Assembly: GCF_014203795.1 (NCBI RefSeq)
Contig: NZ_JACHJU010000005.1
Span: 186,001 to 250,000, forward strand
Direction of reading: 5' to 3'
DNA length: 64,000 nt
DNA from: Streptosporangium album
Lineage (GTDB): Bacteria > Actinomycetota > Actinomycetes > Streptosporangiales > Streptosporangiaceae
Shown piece after piece: positions 60,635-64,000 of this stretch. The position numbers and the translations under genes were made by a program. The notes beneath the pieces are model-generated. The model was not told where the DNA came from and made no database searches. It was given only the letters and a program-made list of their open reading frames with translations. Position 1 is the first letter of the stretch. Each line of letters opens with the position of its first letter.

Positions 60635-61026
60635 CTACCGGGACCCCGTGCGTGGGGAGGACTCCGCCGCGAGGACGAGAACGGCGAGTACTGGCGGCTC
60701 ACCCCCACGTGCGTGGGGAGGACGGTTGCGGCGACCAGGGCGTTGGCGCCACCGACGGCTCACACCCACGTGCGTGGGGAGGACTCCACCACGGGCTCCT
60801 GGTGGACGAACACGCCCGGCTCACCCCCACGTGCGTGGGGAGGACCTCCACGCGGAGGCGGAGGTCGCTCGCGCGAACGGCTCACCCCCACGTGGGGGTG
60901 AGCCGCCCGAGTGCGGTCCGGTGAGCTCACCGCCACCGTCCTCCCCACGCACGTGGGGTGAGCCGACCGCATCAAAGCCGCCCTCAGCCCTCGCAGCGTC
61001 CTCCCCACGCACGTGGGGGTGAGCCG
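60635..61026. CRISPR. Orphan type I-E-like CRISPR array with an internal orientation switch
   Basis: There are seven repeats (60635-60662, 60695-60723, 60756-60784, 60817-60845, 60878-60905, 60938-60965, 60998-61026) and six spacers of exactly 32 nt. Repeats 2-4 begin CGGCTCACCCCCACG and end CGTGGGGAGGAC (29 nt, one mismatch in repeat 3). Repeats 6-7 are the reverse complement (GTCCTCCCCACG...GTGAGCCG; repeat 6 lacks one G). Repeat 5 is a perfect 28-bp palindrome joining two GTGAGCCG-side halves. Repeat 1 is degenerate in its outer half, as in leader-distal ends. The GTCCTCCCC...GAGCCG strand is the usual I-E crRNA strand, so both arms would read outward. No leader and no cas genes are seen. 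Confidence 0.93.
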
Positions 61027-61431
61027 CTGCGTGATCATCGGGTCACCTCCGGACGGACGTCCTGTCGGCGCTGTAGCTGTGGGACCAGGCGTTCGGGGAC
61101 CCAGATCGCTCACACTCCTGCTCGCGCAGCGAGCGCGTCGAGCGCTACCGCAACGCCTCTGCGAAAGTAGACAGCCTCTGTTGCAGGTGGCCGTGGAAGG
61201 CCTTCCCGTCCGGGCAGACGGCAGCAGCGGTCGGGGAGAGCTGGCCATGGGTGCGCCGCTGCCCGTGCGAGGGTGAAGTCGAGATCCGGTGGGTGGTGCT
61301 CGAGCCCGCCGGGTACGCCGTGCTGAGTCCGGAACCCGGGGGACTATCTGCGGACGCAGATCGCGCACCGATTAGGTTTCCGCGCCGCGCCCGTCTGTAC
61401 GTGTGAGATCGACTCACGAGAGGTTGGCACG
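61027..61431. other. Gene-free stretch right of the CRISPR array
   Basis: About 400 bp without a supportable gene. Several frames are open but none has a start, ribosome site and family together. There is no AT-rich leader-like segment next to the last repeat. The right end holds GAGAGGTTGGCACG, the ribosome site region of the gene at 61432. Confidence 0.45.
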
Positions 61432-61995
61432 ATGCGGAAACTGATCTTCGGCATGAACCTGAGCCTGGACGGCTACATCGCCGCGCCCGGCGACGACCTC
61501 GGCTGGAGCGTACCGAGCGACGAGCTGTTCCAGTGGTGGTCCGACCGGGTGGGGGCGACCGGCCTGGCGCTGTACGGGCGCAAACTGTGGGAGACGATGA
61601 GCTCCCACTGGCCGACCGCCGACCAGCAGCCCGGCGCCACACCGGCGGAGATCGAGTACGCCCGCCGCTGGCGGGACATGCCGAAGGTGGTGTTCTCCTC
61701 GACGACCAGCACGGTCGACTGGAACACCCGCCTGGTCACCGGCGACGCGGTCACCGAGATCACCCGGCTCAAGGCCGAAGACGGCGGCCCGATGGACATC
61801 GGCGGCGCCACGCTCGCCGGGGCGGCCATGCGGGCCGGGCTGATCGACGAGTACGTGCTGGTCACCGCACCGGCCTTGCTGGGCGGCGGCACGCCGTTCT
61901 TCACGGCCCTGGACAGCTGGGTGAACCTGAACCTGGTGGAGACGCGGACGTTTCCCGGCGGCGTGGTGCTGACCCGATACGAGACGAGGCGATGA
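61432..61995 (+). CDS. Dihydrofolate reductase-like (RibD C-terminal) reductase
   Basis: A 187-residue protein. MRKLIFGMNLSLDGYIAAPG then DDLGWSVPSDELFQWW is the N-terminal part; LALYGRKLWETMSSHWPTAD contacts NADPH; KVVFSSTTSTVDWNTRLVTG, GGATLAGAAMRAGLIDEYVL and PALLGGGTPFF follow. Same superfamily as 5736-6272 but of a different branch, so not a recent duplicate. It probably reduces a small metabolite with NADPH. It stands alone; a perfect hairpin lies downstream at 62175-62199. Confidence 0.88.
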   Translation: MRKLIFGMNLSLDGYIAAPGDDLGWSVPSDELFQWWSDRVGATGLALYGRKLWETMSSHWPTADQQPGATPAEIEYARRWRDMPKVVFSSTTSTVDWNTRLVTGDAVTEITRLKAEDGGPMDIGGATLAGAAMRAGLIDEYVLVTAPALLGGGTPFFTALDSWVNLNLVETRTFPGGVVLTRYETRR

Positions 61996-62174
61996 GCACG
62001 GGCCAAATGCTCGGCTCGTGAGACCAGGTCCAAATCCTTCCTGGCGTGCTCACCGTGACCCTCGGCTATGAGGGAACCTTCCCCGGGCCCTTCCTTGCGT
62101 TCCGAGTGAGCTGTTGACCGACTCGCTGGAGATGAGGACGACGGCGTCGTTGATCATGACGATGTTCTTCGGAT

Positions 62175-62199
62175 GCCCCGCCGGCAACGCCGGCGGGGC
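62175..62199. terminator. Hairpin between convergent genes
   Basis: GCCCCGCCGGC and GCCGGCGGGGC form a perfect 11-bp stem with a 3-nt AAC loop. It lies in the 317-bp gap (61996-62312) between the reductase and the convergent sigma factor gene; no gene is seen in the rest of the gap. Confidence 0.75.
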
Positions 62200-62312
62200 G
62201 GTGGTGTTCGAGTTGTCGCGTTGGTGTTCAGCTGGTCGGGGTGCTCATTCCGCGGTGACTTCGGTGACGGCGGCCCGTGCGCTGGATTCGTCGACGATGG
62301 GGACTTGTCTGA

Positions 62313-63326
62313 TCACAGTGTCGGGGGCAGGCCCAGCCATGGTTTGTCGGTGGCGTCGAATCCGGTGAGCTCGGCGATCTTCCCGTCGACGATGTGCAGG
62401 ACCGCGATGGTAAATAGCCGGTACTCCGGGTCGTCGGGGGTGCGGAGGTACAGCGCGGCGGCAGGCATGCGGTTGACCGTCGTGGTGATACAGCGCCAGT
62501 CGTCGTAGCCGCGCTGGAAGAGCCCAGCGGAGACCCAGCCGTCCACCGCGTCTTTGGCCGTCATGATCAAGGTGCCCGGCTCGGGCAGCATCGCGAAGCG
62601 CAGGTCGTCGCGCAGTAGGGACATCAGCCCGTCGAGGTCGTTGCGCTCATGGGCGTCGATATACGACTTCACCACGCCGCGCTCGTCATTCGACAGCTCG
62701 TGGGTGGCGGGGCTCCGCCAGTCGAGGCGGCGGTCGGGTAGCTGCTCGCGCATCGTCACGCGCGCCCGCTGCAGTGCGCTGGTTACCGATGCGACGGTCA
62801 GTTCGAGGGCGTCGGCGGCTTTCGACGCCGGCCAGCCGAGGACGTCGCGCAGGATGAACGCCGCCCGCTGCCGCGGCGGCAGGTGCTGGACGGCGACGAT
62901 GAACGCCAGCTCGATCGTTTCCCGCGCCACCACCGATTCCTGCGGGTCCTCGGGGAGCATCCGGTCGGGGTAGGGCTGCAGGTACAGCACCTCGGAGCCG
63001 GGGTCCGGCAGCTCGGATGGTACGGGTGTGCGGTCGTTGCGCTTCTCCAGGAAGTCGAGGCAGGCGTTCGTCGCGATTCGGTACAGCCAGGTCCGCAGGG
63101 CCGCGTGGCCCTTGAACGACTTCCGCTTGTTCCACGCTCGCAGGAACGTCTCCTGCGTCATGTCCTGGGCGTCCTCGTAGTTCGCGAGCATCCGGTAGCA
63201 GTGCACCTGCAGCTCACGGCGGTGGCGCTCCGTGATGAGTGCGAATCTCGCCGTGTCGTCTGAGCGGACCGCCGCGAGGAACGTGGCCTCGTCGGCGCCC
63301 AGCGGTCTGGTGTCGGTCATGGTCAT
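62313..63326 (-). CDS. ECF-type RNA polymerase sigma factor with SnoaL-like C-terminal domain
   Basis: A 337-residue sigma factor of the SigG/SigJ-like long ECF type. Region 2 reads ELQVHCYRMLANYEDAQDMT, then QETFLRAWNKRKSFKGHAAL and RTWLYRIATNACLDFLEKR. Region 4 reads LPPRQRAAFILRDVLGWPAS, then ALELTVASVTSALQRARVTM. The last about 130 residues are a SnoaL-like fold (VVKSYIDAHERNDLDGLMSL to FTIAVLHIVDGKIAELTGFD), which in this group replaces an anti-sigma factor as the regulatory module. ATG 63326 or 63320 both follow GGAAGGA. Target promoters are unknown. Confidence 0.9.
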   Translation of the reverse strand: MTMTDTRPLGADEATFLAAVRSDDTARFALITERHRRELQVHCYRMLANYEDAQDMTQETFLRAWNKRKSFKGHAALRTWLYRIATNACLDFLEKRNDRTPVPSELPDPGSEVLYLQPYPDRMLPEDPQESVVARETIELAFIVAVQHLPPRQRAAFILRDVLGWPASKAADALELTVASVTSALQRARVTMREQLPDRRLDWRSPATHELSNDERGVVKSYIDAHERNDLDGLMSLLRDDLRFAMLPEPGTLIMTAKDAVDGWVSAGLFQRGYDDWRCITTTVNRMPAAALYLRTPDDPEYRLFTIAVLHIVDGKIAELTGFDATDKPWLGLPPTL

Positions 63327-63496
63327 CAATCCTTCCACCGGTGCGAGGGGCTACCAGAACTGACGACGTGGCGGAGGATTTCTGATCGGTGAAGCCGCTG
63401 ACACCAGGCCGTTCGTCAGGCCGGGTGGGTCGGGTCGATCCAGGGGACGTGCTCCGGGTCGGGCACACCCTCGATGTCGAGGTGGGGTCCCCGTGG

Positions 63497-64000
63497 TCAA
63501 GGCGCCGCCGGCTCGGTGAGCCGGGCTTCCAGGTCGGAGATCATCTGGGTCAGCAGGCTGGTGTTCTCGCGCCGGACCGCCTGCGGGCCGACCGTGTCGA
63601 TGCCGGCGACCTTCGTGATGCACTCATCGGCGGCCTGGGCCATCGTCGCGAACTCGCTGCGGGCGATCGAGCGGGGGTTGCCGGCCTCGAACGTGGTGGC
63701 GCGGTGCATATCCTTCACCGACGTCATCGCCGCTCGTGCGGCCGACATCGCGTCGCGGGCGCTGAACTCGTCACCGTGCCCGCGGCGCATGTAGCGGGTG
63801 ACCCAGACCCGGCGCCGGGCAGGGTCGGTGCAGGGCATGAACCGTTCCAGGCGGTCGCCCCGGTTGGCCGCGACCACGCGGGCGACCTTGACGGCCCGCC
63901 GCAGGCGGGCGCCATCCTTGATGCCGACGCGGGCGGCGATGTCGGCGTAGCTGACCTCGCGGCCGTGGTTGCTGCGCAGCCAGATCATCACTTCTGCGAC
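63497..64000 (-). CDS. Unidentified protein, possibly DNA-binding, 5' end at window edge
   Basis: The frame is open from the right edge of the window to TGA at 63497. A GTG-ATG pair at 63986-63991 could be the start, but the three codons before it are also open, so the gene may begin outside. The N-terminal part, VSYADIAARVGIKDGARLRR then AVKVARVVAANRGDRLERFM, looks like a winged-helix segment. The rest is helical, with a long predicted coil towards the C-terminus (ENTSLLTQMISDLEARL). I do not recognise the family; replication- or plasmid-associated proteins have similar layouts. Confidence 0.5.
   Translation of the reverse strand, partial: VAEVMIWLRSNHGREVSYADIAARVGIKDGARLRRAVKVARVVAANRGDRLERFMPCTDPARRRVWVTRYMRRGHGDEFSARDAMSAARAAMTSVKDMHRATTFEAGNPRSIARSEFATMAQAADECITKVAGIDTVGPQAVRRENTSLLTQMISDLEARLTEPAAP

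Noticed and set aside
60906-60937. Palindrome GGTGAGCTCACC inside spacer 5
   Set aside because: A 12-bp palindrome in a GC-rich spacer can occur by chance and may reflect the protospacer source.
61027-61300. Possible CRISPR leader right of the last repeat
   Set aside because: No AT-rich segment or promoter-like sequence is visible, and the repeat strand predicts that the leader would be at the array centre, not here.

Overview
The window is GC-rich DNA from a Gram-positive actinomycete. Almost every codon ends in G or C, GTG starts are common, and operons are tightly overlapped (ATGA/GTGA junctions). The genome carries many LacI, IclR and DeoR sugar regulators, secreted multidomain glycosidases and actinobacterial insertion sequences. 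The gene style fits the Streptosporangiaceae (Nonomuraea or Streptosporangium type), but that placement is an inference because no rRNA or other marker gene is present.

Layout. 1-6.3 kb: a gene end, mobile-element debris with nested inverted repeats, a divergent EamA exporter/DUF5937 regulator pair, a hypothetical gene, an aldo/keto reductase relic, and an ArsR-SRPBCC-DHFR-like operon. 6.3-14.7 kb: a LacI regulator facing a two-gene operon for very large secreted plant-polysaccharide enzymes (GH43-like and GH78 alpha-L-rhamnosidase), with matching LacI operators. 14.9-15.5 kb: an internally deleted IS. 15.5-17 kb: two small coupled genes and a gene relic. 17-23.7 kb: a complete peptide ABC transporter with an S66 LD-carboxypeptidase, probably for peptide or muropeptide uptake. 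23.8-26.6 kb: an IS110 relic broken by two identical IS630-type copies in perfect tandem. 26.6-29.6 kb: a divergent regulator/alpha-beta hydrolase pair and a beta-lactamase-fold serine hydrolase. 29.8-30.8 kb: IS21/IS110 wreckage.

30.8-44.8 kb is a sugar-catabolism island. On the + strand it has an ADP-ribosylglycohydrolase-family protein with a LacI regulator. On the - strand it has an enolase-superfamily (ManD-like) dehydratase, an ABC importer and a GH5 glycanase. Divergently on the + strand it has a DUF6259-type predicted glycosidase, a uronate-dehydrogenase-like SDR, an IclR regulator and an aldose epimerase. It reads as: cut the polymer outside, import oligomers, hydrolyse them, then oxidise and dehydrate the monomer. 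44.9-54.2 kb is a second sugar locus: a secreted PIG-L deacetylase with a CBM9-like module, an ABC importer, a PfkB kinase, a DeoR regulator and a GH4 glycosidase.

54.2-61 kb is mobile DNA: a full copy of the IS whose deleted relative lies at 14.9 kb, an IS1634-family transposase, a kinase-fold protein, a serine recombinase with an N-terminal zinc motif, and an orphan type I-E-like CRISPR array. The array reverses orientation in its middle at a perfectly palindromic repeat, which is the most unusual structure seen here; no cas gene is in the window. 61-64 kb holds a second DHFR-like reductase, an ECF sigma factor with a SnoaL-like C-terminus, and the start of an unidentified gene.
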